DNA of 64,000 bases from Blumeriella jaapii (Eukaryota > Ascomycota > Leotiomycetes > Helotiales > Drepanopezizaceae). Position numbers and translations under genes: made by a program. Location: positions 744,001-808,000 of the forward strand of contig VWND01000014.1 in NCBI GenBank assembly GCA_009599575.1, read 5' to 3'. Shown here piece after piece: positions 20,901-32,112 of the stretch; position 1 is the stretch's first letter; every line of letters begins with the position of its first letter. The notes beneath the pieces are model-generated. The model had not been told where the DNA came from. It saw only the letters and a list, made by a program, of their open reading frames with translations, and did not search any database.

Positions 20901-22481
20901 GTCTTTGGGGAAATGGCTCCTCAGAATAGGCGAGCTTTCATTGCTGTCATCAAGCTGCTTGCTGATCTACTTGATGGCTGTGGCAATGATGGCGATCGAG
21001 GCGCGTTGACGGCAGCTTTCGCCGAGTTGCTGGTCATCGATGGAAACCCTCACGACTACATCAACTTGTTAGATCGTATGGTCGAAGACCAAGAACGACT
21101 CTTCGAGGACATCGGCCCAGGAGCTGTCACTTTCGGTGGCGGAACCAACTCTGCTTTCGGTTCGATTTCTGGGGCCCGGTCTGCTAACGGCTCCGTCGCG
21201 TCAAACGCATCTTCTTTCCGTAAGAGATTTGCAGACACGCTACTTCGACAAAACAGCAACAAGGAGGATCGACCTTCGGTCTGGCGAACTCTGAGCAAGT
21301 CGAACCGTAGTGGAGAGCATGTCCCCTCATCGAGCCTCTCCAAAGGATCATCCATAATGCGCTCCAAATCTACCGAATCACCTGGTCGAAGACCTGCCTC
21401 TCGGGATAGGCCGACCGTCATGGGTGCTTTTGACGAGCGCCCATCCAGCTCTGGGAGCCCATCCAGACTAAGCACAATCGGCGCTTCGCCGCCTCCAGAA
21501 GAGAAGCCTGATCACAACAAGAGGCTGAAGAAGAAGCGACGCAGCTCTCTCTCTGACCTCAAAACGCTTGTGGCTGCCGCGACCCTGGGAACTTCCTCGG
21601 GGTCCCCTGACCGGCAAGCATCCAAACCCAACTCTCCTCCCCACACGCCCTCGCCCACCAAGATCCCCGTCGCAGGTGGGATTATGGACCGCAACCGCTC
21701 CTCCATGTACCGAACCGGCTCGCCAAGTCAAAAAGAAAACACGCCCGCAAGCCTATCGCGCAACATTGGCAATCTCACCGAGCGTCCAGTGAATCTCACC
21801 AATACAGACGTCGTCGTCATCAAAGACCTCTGGTCCCTCAATCCCAGCAGCAAGACCCGCAGCAAGAACGGGTCTCTGTCCAACATCCCCACACTTGCCG
21901 GTCGTTCTCCGTCGATGTCCCGGCCGCCCGCCACACCCATCAAAACCTCACCCCAGAAACTGCGTCTCCAAAGCCCGCAAAAGCTGCGCGAGCGTCTGCA
22001 GAACGAAGCCAAAGCCATCAACGAAGCCGAGGCCTCCCTGCAAACGGAGCTCTCCAAGATCGGCGAAGAGATGGCCAAGCTCAACGCGCCCTCGGCCAGC
22101 AGCGTGCGCAACTCCTCCTCCCTCACGTCCGTGAAGTCGAAGGTGTCGGCGCTCGAGGCCCGCGTGCCATCCATGATCGCGGACCTGACGGCGCGCAACG
22201 ACGCGATCCAGGCGGACCTGGAGAAGAGCCTGCAGGCCAGCGAGGTCAAGGTGAAAGGGCTGGAACAGCTGTACCGCGAGAGCAGCGCCGAGAACGAGCT
22301 GCTGTACGAGAAGTTCAACGGCGAGCTGGGCAAGATCGTAAAGGCGCTCAAGGGGAAAGGCGAGAAGGAGGAGTGGGCCACTCGGCTGAAAGATGCGGGG
22401 GAGGAGACGGCGAGGGTGAAGCGGGAGAATGCGAGGCTACGGCGGGAGTTGCTCACGCTGAGGGCGGCTGAAGGGGAATGA
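17905..22481 (+). CDS. Large RhoGEF (DH domain), Bud3-type
   Basis: Guanine nucleotide exchange factor for Rho-type GTPases. Exon 1 (17905-20161) and exon 2 (20209-22481) are joined by a 47-nt intron (GTGAGT...TTGGTAG), giving 1,509 residues. Order: an N-terminal domain with VLVFHGPSTTSNSTLNSSRI and the GFQSYPRITISPNSPFY segment; a DH domain at about 245-460 with ELVDTEERYVIKMHELVNHI and the signature EPVQRLPRYSLFIDNI; a PH-like region at about 470-740; a conserved helical region at about 875-1060 (FTGYISALLVRKGNIVGKV); a long Ser/Pro-rich disordered stretch; and a C-terminal coiled coil at about 1330-1509. The N-terminal text and size resemble fungal Bud3, a Rho4 exchange factor in septation; that identity is remembered, not tested. 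ATG 17905 begins where conserved sequence starts. Confidence 0.85.
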
Positions 22482-23606
22482 ATAAATGACAGAGGTGGGT
22501 GAGGGGCTGGTCATATCCGATGAGGGTTATGGGCTGAGTTTGGTGCGGTGGGATGTTTGAATTGTTCTTTTTTGTTTTTCTTTTGTCTTGCTTTCTTTTC
22601 TTTTTTTCCTTTTTTTTTTTTCTTTGTGAAATTGAACTGGGTTGGGTTTTGGCTGGGCTGGGCTGGGCTAGGCTGGTGCAAGGGCGTTTCAAGGGAGGTA
22701 GGCAGGCAGGCGTTATGTATGGATGTGTGCATGTGCATGTGTGTACTGTATGTACGGAGGGGGTGTTTTTTTTTCAATTCTTGGTCTGGTTTTGTTTCAA
22801 GCATCCTGCTCTCACGTAGGTATCATTTTCAGAGGAAAGGGCAGAACAGAACAAGATCAGAAAGCAAAAGCAGAGGAGAGACATAGACGGGGATGTAGTT
22901 ATACATGAATACATGAATGAATGAAATCACGAGATTCGAATCTTTGCCTCCTGGTCTTCGGCCACACCGTGTCTGCTTCCCTTTTTTTATCGCCCGTCTA
23001 CGATGAGGTGCCGGCTGGGCGGGCAGCTTTGTGCTTGGTTCTGACACTTATCTTCCATGCACTCGCTGATATTCGGGGCCAGTTGGATTCTTGCACTCGT
23101 TAATATGGGACGGACGATTGCGTTTCGGTGGTATGGTGTAGTATGGTGTAGTGTGGTATGGTACGTGTGGTGCGTATGTATGTACTTACTGTATGTACAG
23201 TAGAAATGTATTTAGTTACAGTATGTACATATATATATATTTACATACATATATAGGTAAACATACATTTATATATTTACATACATATATATACATAGGT
23301 ACATATATATACATACATGTATATATTTACATACATAGGTATATACATACACACATACAGACAGACAGATAGACATACACACATACGTACGTAGGCACAG
23401 TAAGTTGTAGATGAACAAGCAAGCCAGCAAGCCAGCAAGCATGCAAGTAAGTAAGTACCTAAGTAAGTAAGCAAGTGCAGCAGCAGGTAGTACTGTAAGT
23501 AGGCTACGCCGAGCCAAGTACTGCACACAAGCCAGCGAGCAAGCAAGCCAGCAACGGTGAAATAGCCGTTCGTAAACACTAAACCACCAACCGGGCCAGG
23601 CAATGC
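22482..23606. repeat. Mixed simple-repeat region (T-rich, GGGCT, ATAC, AAGC)
   Basis: 3' flank of the RhoGEF gene merging into low complexity: T-rich 22564-22626, GGGCT repeats about 22632-22675, GTATGGTGTA-type repeats 23130-23165, TACATATATA-type repeats 23225-23400, then CAAG/CAGC/TAAG tetramers to about 23560. No gene is present; apparent reading frames here encode only repeat peptides. Confidence 0.8.
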
Positions 23607-24480
23607 TAAGTCAAATCAAGTCAAATCAAATCAAGTCAAAGCAAATCAAGTCAAATCAAGTCAAGTCAAGTCAAGTCAAGTCAAGTCAAGTCAAGTCAAG
23701 TCAAGTCAAGTCAAGTCAAGTCAAGTCAAGTCAAGTCAAGTCAAGTCAAGTCAAGTCAAGTCAAATCAAGTCAAGTCAAGTCAAATCACGTCAAAGCAAG
23801 GCACAAACAAGGCAAGTCAAGTTAAATCAAATCAAATCAAATCAAATCAAATCAAATCAAATCAAGTTAAGTCAAGTCAAGTCAAATCAAATCAAGTCAA
23901 ATAAAATCAAGTCCAATCAAGTGTCAAAGGGCACGGTTTTTAAGTTCTCGGCCTTTGGCCGAGACCTTGCCGGACGGCCTTCGGCCTTCGGCTTTCGGCC
24001 TTCAGCCTTCGGTCGGTGGCCCGAGCAGGCACGACCCAGGTGGATCCAAAGATATAACCAAACGGACCCTTTGTATCCTCTTAGATCCCTAAGATTCAGT
24101 ACATCAACCAAATGAATGCCTTCGCTCCCTGGTCTGCCCTCTGAGCACCGTGACATCAAGTCAAGTCAAGTCAAGTCAAGTCAAGTTAAGTCAAATCAAA
24201 TCAAATCAAAGCACGTTAAATCAAGCAAATAAAATCAAGTCAGGTCAAGTCAAATCAAGTCAAATCAAATCAAATCGAATCAAATCAAGTCAAATCAAAT
24301 TAAATAAAATCAAATCAAGTCAAGTCAAGTCAAGTCAAGTCAAGTTAAGTCAAGTCAAAGTATAAACAAGTCAAGTAAAGTCAAGTCAAAGCACGTCAAG
24401 TTAAAAAGTTAAATCAAATCAAATCAAGGCAAGTCAAGTCAATTCAAGTCAAGTCAAGTCAAGTCAAGTCAAAGCATAAA
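23607..24480. repeat. TCAAG/TCAAA pentanucleotide arrays
   Basis: Two long arrays of TCAAG, with TCAAA and TTAAG variants, at 23607-23927 and 24155-24480, all in one orientation. The 230-bp interval between them (23930-24154) is different: it starts with a GC-rich palindrome-prone block built on GGCCTTCGG (23950-24017) and then about 130 bp of unique-looking sequence. The central part of the first array (about 23660-23760) is nearly perfect TCAAG. Plus-strand frames through the arrays read SQVKS repeats and are not genes. Confidence 0.95.
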
Positions 24481-25320
24481 CAAACAAACAAGCAACACTG
24501 CTATTTCCATTATCTCGAGCCGACCCAGTTCACATAACGTTTTCATTCATCTACAATACTGCTGCTGCATTACAACACCGGCTTCGCTTTCGCATGCATC
24601 ACTTTTCATCGCATCTACACATTTTTCATCGCATTTACAATCCCTTTCCAATGCTAAAATTATATATGGCCTACTTAACAAACGCTTACGGCCGGATCGC
24701 CTCGAGATTAAGTGCCGTGTATATATATACCTATATGTATATATATACATATACATAATTTTATTTTTTGTTTTTTCTCAAATCAAATTAAATTAAATTA
24801 AATCAAAGCAAGGCATAAGCAAGCAAACATGCTATTTCCATTATCTCGAGCCGACCCAGTTCACGTAACGTTTTCATTCATCTACAATACTGCTGCTGCA
24901 TTACAACACCGACCTCGCTTTCGCATCACTTTTCATCGCATTTACAATCCCCTTTTAATGCTAAGATTATGTACAGCCTATTTAATAAAGGCTTACGGCC
25001 GGATCGTTTTGAGATTAAGTGCCGTGTATATATATATATATACATATATACATATATATATAATTTTATTTTTTGTTTTTTCTCAAATCAAATTAAGTTA
25101 AATCAAAGCAAGGCACAAACAAGCAACACTGCTATTCCTATTATCTCGAGCCGACCCAATTCACGTAACGTTTTCATTCATCTACAGTACTGCATTATAA
25201 CACCGGCCTCGCTCGCATCACTTTTCATCGCATCTACAATCCCCCTCCAATGCTAAGATTATATATGGCCTACTCAACAAACGCTCACGGCCGGATCGCC
25301 TCGAGATTAAGTGTCGTGTA
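24481..25320. repeat. Three-copy tandem repeat, 300-331 bp unit
   Basis: A unit beginning CTATTTCCATTATCTCGAG starts at 24501, 24832 and 25132, giving periods of 331 and 300 bp. Each copy carries the conserved blocks CCGACCCAGTTCAC, AACGTTTTCATTCATCTACA and CACTTTTCATCGCAT, and ends ACGGCCGGATCG...GAGATTAAGTG. In copies 1 and 2 it is followed by a TATATA microsatellite and a TCAAA-rich tail. Copy 1 has an extra internal duplication of the TTTTTCATCGCAT segment; copy 3 has lost the TATATA part and is followed by a CA repeat (25320-25345). No protein or RNA gene could be recognised in the unit. Confidence 0.92.
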
Positions 25321-25567
25321 CACACACACACACACACACACACACCTCATCTCGCAAGGCAGACAGACACCAACACCGTCTAGGACGACGTAAAACAGAA
25401 GAAGCAGCCCACCAGCCCACCAGGCATTCCCGCCCATGCCATCCCAATCCCACTCCAGAAACGCCCATGTCTCAATCCAAGGAAAGCGCCTCGTGAAGAA
25501 GCCCGTGCGCCCGTACCCCGTACGCCCGTCCCCAAACCCATTTCGGGGTCAAATCCTCGCGTCCGGC

Positions 25568-27736
25568 CTAATCCTCCCCCAGCGGCATCATCAACGGGCT
25601 CTTCCTCGTCGGCGAGCCAGCCCTCGATCGCCGCCCCGCCCCGAGCATCTGCAGGGTCGGAACCAGGCGCTCCCGACTCTCGGTGCGCACGACCAGACCC
25701 GCGCGGTCAAAGGCCTTGCCCACGCCCCCGACCTCGGGCGCCGGCGGGGTCTCGAAGTAGTGGTTCAGGTCGAAGTTCATCACCGCCATCTTGGGCGTCG
25801 CGAGCCCGGACGTGCGCCGAGGCGCGACCCGTTGCTCCCGCTGCTGTCCGAGTGATCGTTGTCGTCCGCGGAGTCGACGTCGCCGAGCTCAAACTCGGCC
25901 GCGGCCTCGCCGTCCTCGAGCACGCGATCGTAGTGGGCGGTGCTGTGGCGGCTTCCCCAGATCTTGCCGGCGCTGAAGAAGCCCCGGCCGCTCTTGCGAG
26001 GACTGCCGGGGCGTCGATGGCGACGCTGGAAGCTGCGGTAGAGGCGGGTGCGGCGGTCGCGCTTGCGGAAGAAGTAGCCCATCCCGACGAGGACCAGCAG
26101 GAAGAAGAGGAAGACGGACATGGATCGCGCGTGGGCTTGCTCGGAGATCTCCTCCACCGCGTCGCTCCAGCTGTCTGCCTCGTCCACGGGGGCCGGGTCG
26201 GCGTGCGAGCCGGCTTCTTGGAAGTCCGTGTGGATCAGGTTGGTGCCGAAGCCGACGGGGCCGGCGTCGGGAGCGGCCGGCGGGATCTGGCCCGAGGCGT
26301 AGAGAACCATCTTGCCCAGCGTCCAGCTGACCTCCATGCCCTCGATCTTGTGCACGGCTTGAAAGGGGTCGAGAAACCCGCGGTCCTTGCGGTGGGGGGC
26401 GATCTCCCGGGTCCCGTTGTAGCCCGGGCCGGGGTTCTTGTCGACGCCCGTCCGCGGGATCCCAATGCCATCGTGGAGAACGTTGATCAACCACGATGCT
26501 TTGAAACACACTTCTTGGGCGGTTTTGGCGTCGACCTTCTTGCCCCATTTCTTGTCTGCGACGCCTTCCTCGATATCGTGCCATTCCTCGCTGCAGAAAT
26601 CCTTCACCCTTGCTTGGTAGGTGGTGAAGTCGTAGGCGCGATCCTTGTGGCCCATGTCGAAGACCTCGTGCGTCGTGTGCCAGTATTCCGAGACCCCGAC
26701 AAAGTGATTGACGTCGAAATCGATGGCGGGCACATGCTGGCCGTGAAGCAGGCACGGCGGATCGGCGCACGGCGCATCCTTGTCCAGGAGAGGGAACGTC
26801 TGTCTCAGGCACTCGTCGAAGCGGCCGGTCCCCACCAGCACCGGGTCGGGGGTCGGGGGCGCCTCCGGGATCTGGCCCTCCAAGGTCGTCCTCAAGCCCG
26901 AGGGGAGGCACGGATCGGGCAATTCGTGGGCCGACTTGGTGTTGGTGGATGCCATGAGCGCCTCGACATAGCGCTCCCTCGCCTGATTCACGCCGAAGCC
27001 GAGCCAGGTGGCCGTGAAGACCTTGTACTCGGCCGACTCGCCGTTCAGGGTGCGCATCCGCAGCAGCTTCAGATCGTTGGCGTGCTTCTCGGCTTCGGTG
27101 GCATTGGGAGCAAAGGCGATCTGCGCCGAGGCGCCGCCCATGTCGAGGAAGCCGTAGGTGTGGTGCCCGTCGCCGTGCCTGTGCTGGGCGGGCCGGTCAA
27201 AGCCGCCGAGCAGGTAGTTCGCGGCGATCCAGCCGTAGAGGCCCTCCGTCTCGCCCGGGATGACCTGGATGTGCAGGTCGCAGTCCGGCAGGGCGAAATC
27301 CGTGTGCGTGCGGGCGTAGGCGCAGATCGAGTCGAGCAGGGTCTTCTGCTGCCGCGGCTCGAGCAGGCGGACACCGGCCGTCGCCATCACGAAGATGGGC
27401 GTGTCCTTGCGCTGGTCCTCGGGGACGACGTTCCGCGCATGGTCGAGCAAGGCCTCGAGATGCTCCGGGCCGACCTCCTCTGGCCGGTCCGCGAAGGTCG
27501 AGACGCCCGGCTTGATCTTCTTCTCGGACTTCATGTGCAGCTGCGGCAGACTGGCGCGGTCCTCGGGCTTCGCATCGAGCTTCGCCCGGGCGGCGTTGGG
27601 CCAGCGGTAGACGTAGACGCGCGTTCCCGACGAGCCGGCGTCCAGTATGACGCCCCATCGCCCTGGGTCGAGTCAGCACAGCGCGCGCGGCGACGCAAGG
27701 GGGGGACGGCGACACGGGACGTACATTTACCCATGA
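25568..27736 (-). CDS. ynd1: Golgi apyrase Ynd1 (GDA1/CD39 family), one-base frame break near the C-terminus
   Basis: Nucleoside di/triphosphatase of the Golgi lumen that removes nucleotides left by glycosyltransferases. Exon 1 is only 10 nt (27736-27727, MGK plus one base). A 64-nt intron (GTACGT...ACCCAG) precedes exon 2. Apyrase conserved regions are clear: DAGSSGTR directly after the junction, ATAGVRLLEP, ETEGLYGWIAANYLLGG and GFLDMGGASAQIAF. A membrane anchor (FLFFLLVLVGMGYFF) lies near the end, followed by a basic then acidic cytosolic tail. Near 25814-25817 the frame shifts by one base. Before it, the tail reads FELGDVDSADDNDHSDSSG; after it, SGLATPKMAVMNF and SRERLVPTLQMLGAGRRSR, typical of the fungal C-terminus. 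One added base yields 701 residues. The long plus-strand frame over this gene is an antisense shadow caused by high GC. Confidence 0.88.
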
Positions 27737-28900
27737 GGATGACGGCGGCCTTCGCGGGGGGGGGTGTCGAGCGCGCGTTGCGAGTCGAGTGAGGGCGACG
27801 GATGAATGGGGGCGAGGGGGAATCAGGGCGCCATTGATGAAAGGGGGGGCGAGGAGCAGCAGTCCCGAGCAGCGGTCCCGAGCAGCAGTCCAGCGAGTGT
27901 GTGTAAGAAGAAGGAGGAGAAGGAGGAGGAGGAGGAGGGGGAGGAGGAGGAGGAGAAGGAGAAGAAGAAGAAGGCGAAGAATCGAAGGAGAAGAATCGAA
28001 GGAGAAGAAGAATCGAAGGATTCGAAGACGGCCTCGCAGACGGCGTCGCAGAACGAGAGCGAGCGACGGAGAGAGAGATTGTCAAAGATGGGATGCGTAA
28101 GGCGTGAGAGAGCGATAGGGTAGTCGACAGTCGGGGTGTATGGTCGACGGTCGCAGAGGGGGCCGGCGGAGGAGGAGGAGGAGGAGGTTGAGTGGTTTTG
28201 TACCGTCGGTCGAACCGTCAGTCGAACCGTCGGTCGTAGCGCACCGTCCCGTAGCACCAATGTCCCGTCAATGTCCCGTCCAGATACCGAGACCGTCGTG
28301 GGCCAGGGGCGGAAGGCGGACGGACTCGCGTGCGCCCCGTCGCGTCCACGGGCCATCGACCATCGACCATCGACCATCGACCATCGCCCATCGACCCATT
28401 GACTCGACCCATTGACTCCACCCATTCATCCACCCATCCACCCATCCACATCCACATCCACATCCACATCCACGGCCCCCCAAACCCCCAACCACGAATT
28501 GGCGTCGCGGCCCGCGGCCTATTCTTGGGCATTTCTCCGACCTCTCCGCCCTCTCCGCCCTCTCCGCCCTCTCCTGAGCGCGCGTATCGGCAGTGCGACA
28601 CGACCATCTCTCGATCTCTCTCTATCTGCCACCGGCTCCCGCTTCATCTCGACCCGCCCACCACCCCCCCCCCCCACACGCCCCTGGCGAGCCTCTCCCG
28701 GCCCCGAACCGACGGACGATGAGACGTGATCCCCCGCGTGGGCATCCCCATCGCGGGAAACACGCTGGGCGGTGCGAGCTCACCCTGATCTCCGGCGCTC
28801 GCGTGGGGACGTGCGAAGCAGCGTTCGGGGCAGGGCCGACACATCCCATCCGACCGTACGGTGTGCCGGACGGTATGTAGAGGGTGTGCCGTGCCAGGTG
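27737..28900. repeat. GC-rich low-complexity region 5' of YND1
   Basis: Upstream flank of YND1. It begins with a G-rich leader, then a purine-rich block of GAGGAG/GAAGAAG triplets (about 27905-28030, polypyrimidine on the YND1 sense strand). It continues with CATCGACCATCGAC repeats (28350-28400), CCATCCA/CCACAT repeats (28410-28470), CTCCGCC repeats (28540-28575) and a C-run (about 28663-28675). No independent gene is supported. Confidence 0.7.
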
Positions 28901-31351
28901 TGCATGTGAAGCACGCGTCACAAGAAATCCCGGCTGGGAACATCGCGAGGGGGAAGACCCGATATCAGTCCGCGATAGCTGCCGCACAAGGACCTACAGA
29001 TACATGGAGGTACGGCATGTAAGGACAGGAAAATACAGTCCCGTACTGTACTGTATGTCCCGGCCGGGAACCCGCGGCTGTGAAATCTCGGGGGACAGGC
29101 TTTTCTTTTCCGTGTCCGGGTCGACGGATCATCGCGTCAAGCAGCTTTAGCGTAGTACATATGTACTGTACATACTGTACTATCCCACGAGACGGCACAG
29201 TACTATCCTACCGTACCGTACCGAAGTACCGTACCGAAATACCGTACCTCCTGTTTGTACAGTACTGTACATACAGATGTCCACGGTACTGTACTGTACA
29301 ATAAATAAACCAAGCTTCCAACCGCGGCCAAAAGTGATTCGGCCCACCACCATCCCCATCGTGCCAACCTTGCGCCCGCGATTCGCTCCATCGTGCTCGC
29401 ATGATCGCGAGAAGCATGCGAATCGTGTTCCCCATCGCCCAACCAGGGTACAGTAGAACAGGGCCTTTAGCTTTTCGACATGCTATTCTCTCCGAGACCC
29501 TTCGGCCTTGTATATGCAGTACAGTACTGTGTACAGTACAGTACAGTACAGTACAGTACAGTGCTGTAGTGTAGTGTATGTACACATATATGTATGTACA
29601 GTACTGTACCTATGTATATATGTACTGTACATACAGTAGCGAACGTAGCGTAGCTCGCCTATCTATGGCGTTTTCCCTTCGCTTAGGGACATCCATCACG
29701 ACGCATGTACACACACAGTACACAGTACATACACAGTACATACAAATATAGGTACATACATACATACATACATGCATACTATAGCTCCCTTCTCCCGCTG
29801 CCTTCTGCCGTTGTCGATCCCACGCTCGCTTTTCTTTTCTTGGACTACACAGTACCTACTTACCTACCTACCTACATACCTACTCCCTCCCTCTCCGTGC
29901 ATCTATCGATCTGCCCTTTTCCGTCCGCCTACACAGTACTGTACATACTGTACATACTGTACATACTGTACATACTGTACATACTGTACATACTGTACAT
30001 ACTGTACATACTGTACATACTGTACATACATACATAACGCGGTCCGGTCCTGTCCTGTCCTGTCCTGTCCTGTCCTGTCCTGTCTTGTCAACCCACGCAC
30101 GCACGCACCGCCCTACACCCACGCACGCCTGGAACAATCTACTCGCACGCCTGGAACGCTCTCTTTCAACACCGTACAGTACAATACAGTAGATAGATAG
30201 AAAACGACCGCCGCCCACGACGGAACCCTTCTTCGCGGTGGCAAAACCGCCGCACTTTATCGCATCAACAGCGTGCAGTATTCGAGGAAGTAAGTAAGGT
30301 AAGGACCCTGCAGACGGCGATTTTCAATTTTCAATTTTCAATTTTTTCTTTTTCTTTTTCTTTTTCAAATATTTTCTTTTTTTAGCTTCTCGAAAGCTAT
30401 TCGCCATTTTGATGCGATGCGTGGCGTGGCGTGGCGTGTCTGATCGACGTGTGTGTAGAGTAGAGTAGAGTGTGTATTGCGCCACGCGAGGGGGGGGACG
30501 GATCTACATACATACCTAGGTAGGTACATAGAGTATAGAGTATAGAGTAGAAGTACCTACATACGAAGTATCAACAACGGATGTATGTACGGTTTGTAGT
30601 AGTGTAGGTATGTACATTCAAGGCTTTACGGAACGGGACTGGACGTTCAAGGCTTTACTGTACATACAGCACAAGCATAGTTCACGCACACACGAACAGA
30701 AGGAAGGAAGGAAGGGAGGGAGGGAGGGAGAGAGGGGACACGGGAGTTTCCCCTTTGGCACCCTGGCCTACTGTACTGTACTGTATCTCCTACATACCTA
30801 CCGTACCTAGGTAGGTACAGTACATACATACATATATACATACCCCCTACTGTACATGTGTACATACATACCTACATACATATAGGTATATACAGTAAAT
30901 CGACTCCCGACAATCAATCAATCAATCACGCATTGCTGTCTAGACCATGCACACACACACACACACACTACAGTACATATCCAATCCAACCCAACCCACC
31001 CCCATCCATCACATCACATCATCCATCATCCATCCCCATGAATCCGCAGATCACCCAAGCACTTACCCACACACCCACGCAGCCGCAATCAGAAACCCAG
31101 ATCTGAGACAGGACCTCCTCCTGCCTCCATGTATGCATACATGCATCTATACATAGCCGTGCGCTGCGAAGGGGGCATTTCACGTCTCTTCGACACACAG
31201 CACGGTACAGTACAGTACAGTACATACATACGTAGTGCCATGATACGAGGACAGGTCAGGTCAGGTCAGGTCAGGTCAGGTCGGGCTGTGTGGATCGATC
31301 GATGGATGGATGGATGGGGGACAGAGGCTGTGTGTGTGTGTGTGTGTGATA

Positions 31352-31352
<1 letters not shown>
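28901..31352. repeat. GTAC-palindrome and microsatellite-rich region
   Basis: Dense patches of GTACTGTAC/GTACAGTAC (TACTG or CAGTA pentamers) at 29039-29056, 29153-29300, 29515-29640, 30770-30860 and 31204-31225. Between them lie CCTGT repeats (about 30043-30089), TTTTC and AATTTTC repeats (30326-30370), GGCGT repeats (30420-30440), GGAAG repeats (30698-30735), CA repeats and CAGGT repeats (31254-31285). No gene is recognisable. Confidence 0.85.
29937..30026. repeat. Perfect 9-bp tandem array, TACTGTACA x 10
   Basis: Ten exact consecutive copies of TACTGTACA, counted base by base. Each junction re-creates the sequence GTACATAC, and each unit contains the near-palindrome TGTACA, so either strand could form short hairpins. 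Confidence 0.97.
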
Positions 31353-31388
<36 letters not shown>

Positions 31389-31601
31389 GGGAGAGGAGAG
31401 GAGGAGGAGAGGAGAGGAGAGGAGAGGAGAGGAGAGGAGAGGAGAGAGGGAGGAGGAGGAGAGGAGAGGAGAGGAGAGGAGAGGAGAGGAGAGGAGAGGG
31501 AGGAGGAGAGGAGAGGAGAGGAGAGGAGAGGAGAGGAGAGGAGAGGAGAGGAGAGGAGAGGAGAGGAGAGGAGAGGAGAGGAGAGGAGAGGAGAGGAGAG
31601 G
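31353..31601. repeat. 249-nt pure purine tract: G35 then GGAGA array
   Basis: A run of 35 G (31353-31387) continues without any pyrimidine into a long array of GGAGA pentamers, interrupted only by short GGGAGGAGGAG segments, until 31601. The flanking sequence is a TG repeat on the left. The frames in both directions read only repetitive peptides (Gly/Arg/Glu, or Ser/Pro/Leu) and are not genes. Confidence 0.97.
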
Positions 31602-32112
31602 TGAAGCAAGCTTGTTGCCGAGGTGGGATGGCGGCTTTATCTCACTTCACTTCACTTCCTACTGTATGTACTGTACTGTACTGTGCAGTACAGTACGGTA
31701 GATGCAGACTGCGCTGTGCTGTGGTAAATGATAATATATGTTCCGCGTCCCTCTGCTCGCGTGGGAGCAGAGCAGAGCAGACCTATCTATGCATCCAAAG
31801 TGCGGAAGGTGAGACGTTGCTGTCGAGAAGCAAAGCATCGTTGGTGGTGCCTGATGAGATGTGATCCTACCCTACAGGACTGGCGTGACGACCGACCTCT
31901 TTCCGTGGATGGTCGAGAGTTGGTATTCCATCATGGGCGTCGATCGTAGGGTGACCCTTTGCCTTTCCATAGCGACACTGACATCTTGACCCCTCCTTCG
32001 CATCCGCAAACGTGCCCCGCCATCGCTTTCTTTCCTCCCCCCCCCCTATGCCTGCTTGCCGGAATTCGGTCGTTTCCATTCCATCAATATCGCAAGAGCC
32101 CTGCCCCCCCCC
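31602..32112. other. 3' flank between repeats and the Hikeshi gene
   Basis: About 500 bp with one GTACTGTAC patch (31665-31700) and otherwise unremarkable sequence. It probably contains the 3' untranslated region of the minus-strand gene ending at 32113. No gene seen. Confidence 0.5.

Noticed and set aside
23228..23530. Regular short repeats considered as a CRISPR array
   Set aside because: Simple microsatellites without spacers, in a eukaryotic genome.
23603..24365. Open frames encoding SQVKS-type repeats
   Set aside because: They are direct translations of the TCAAG arrays with no unique sequence.
25852..27792. 646-codon open frame on the plus strand over YND1
   Set aside because: It is antisense to a clear apyrase, has no domain, and its openness follows from the high GC content.
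31129..31864. Open frames over the G35/GGAGA tract on both strands
   Set aside because: They encode only repeat peptides from simple sequence.
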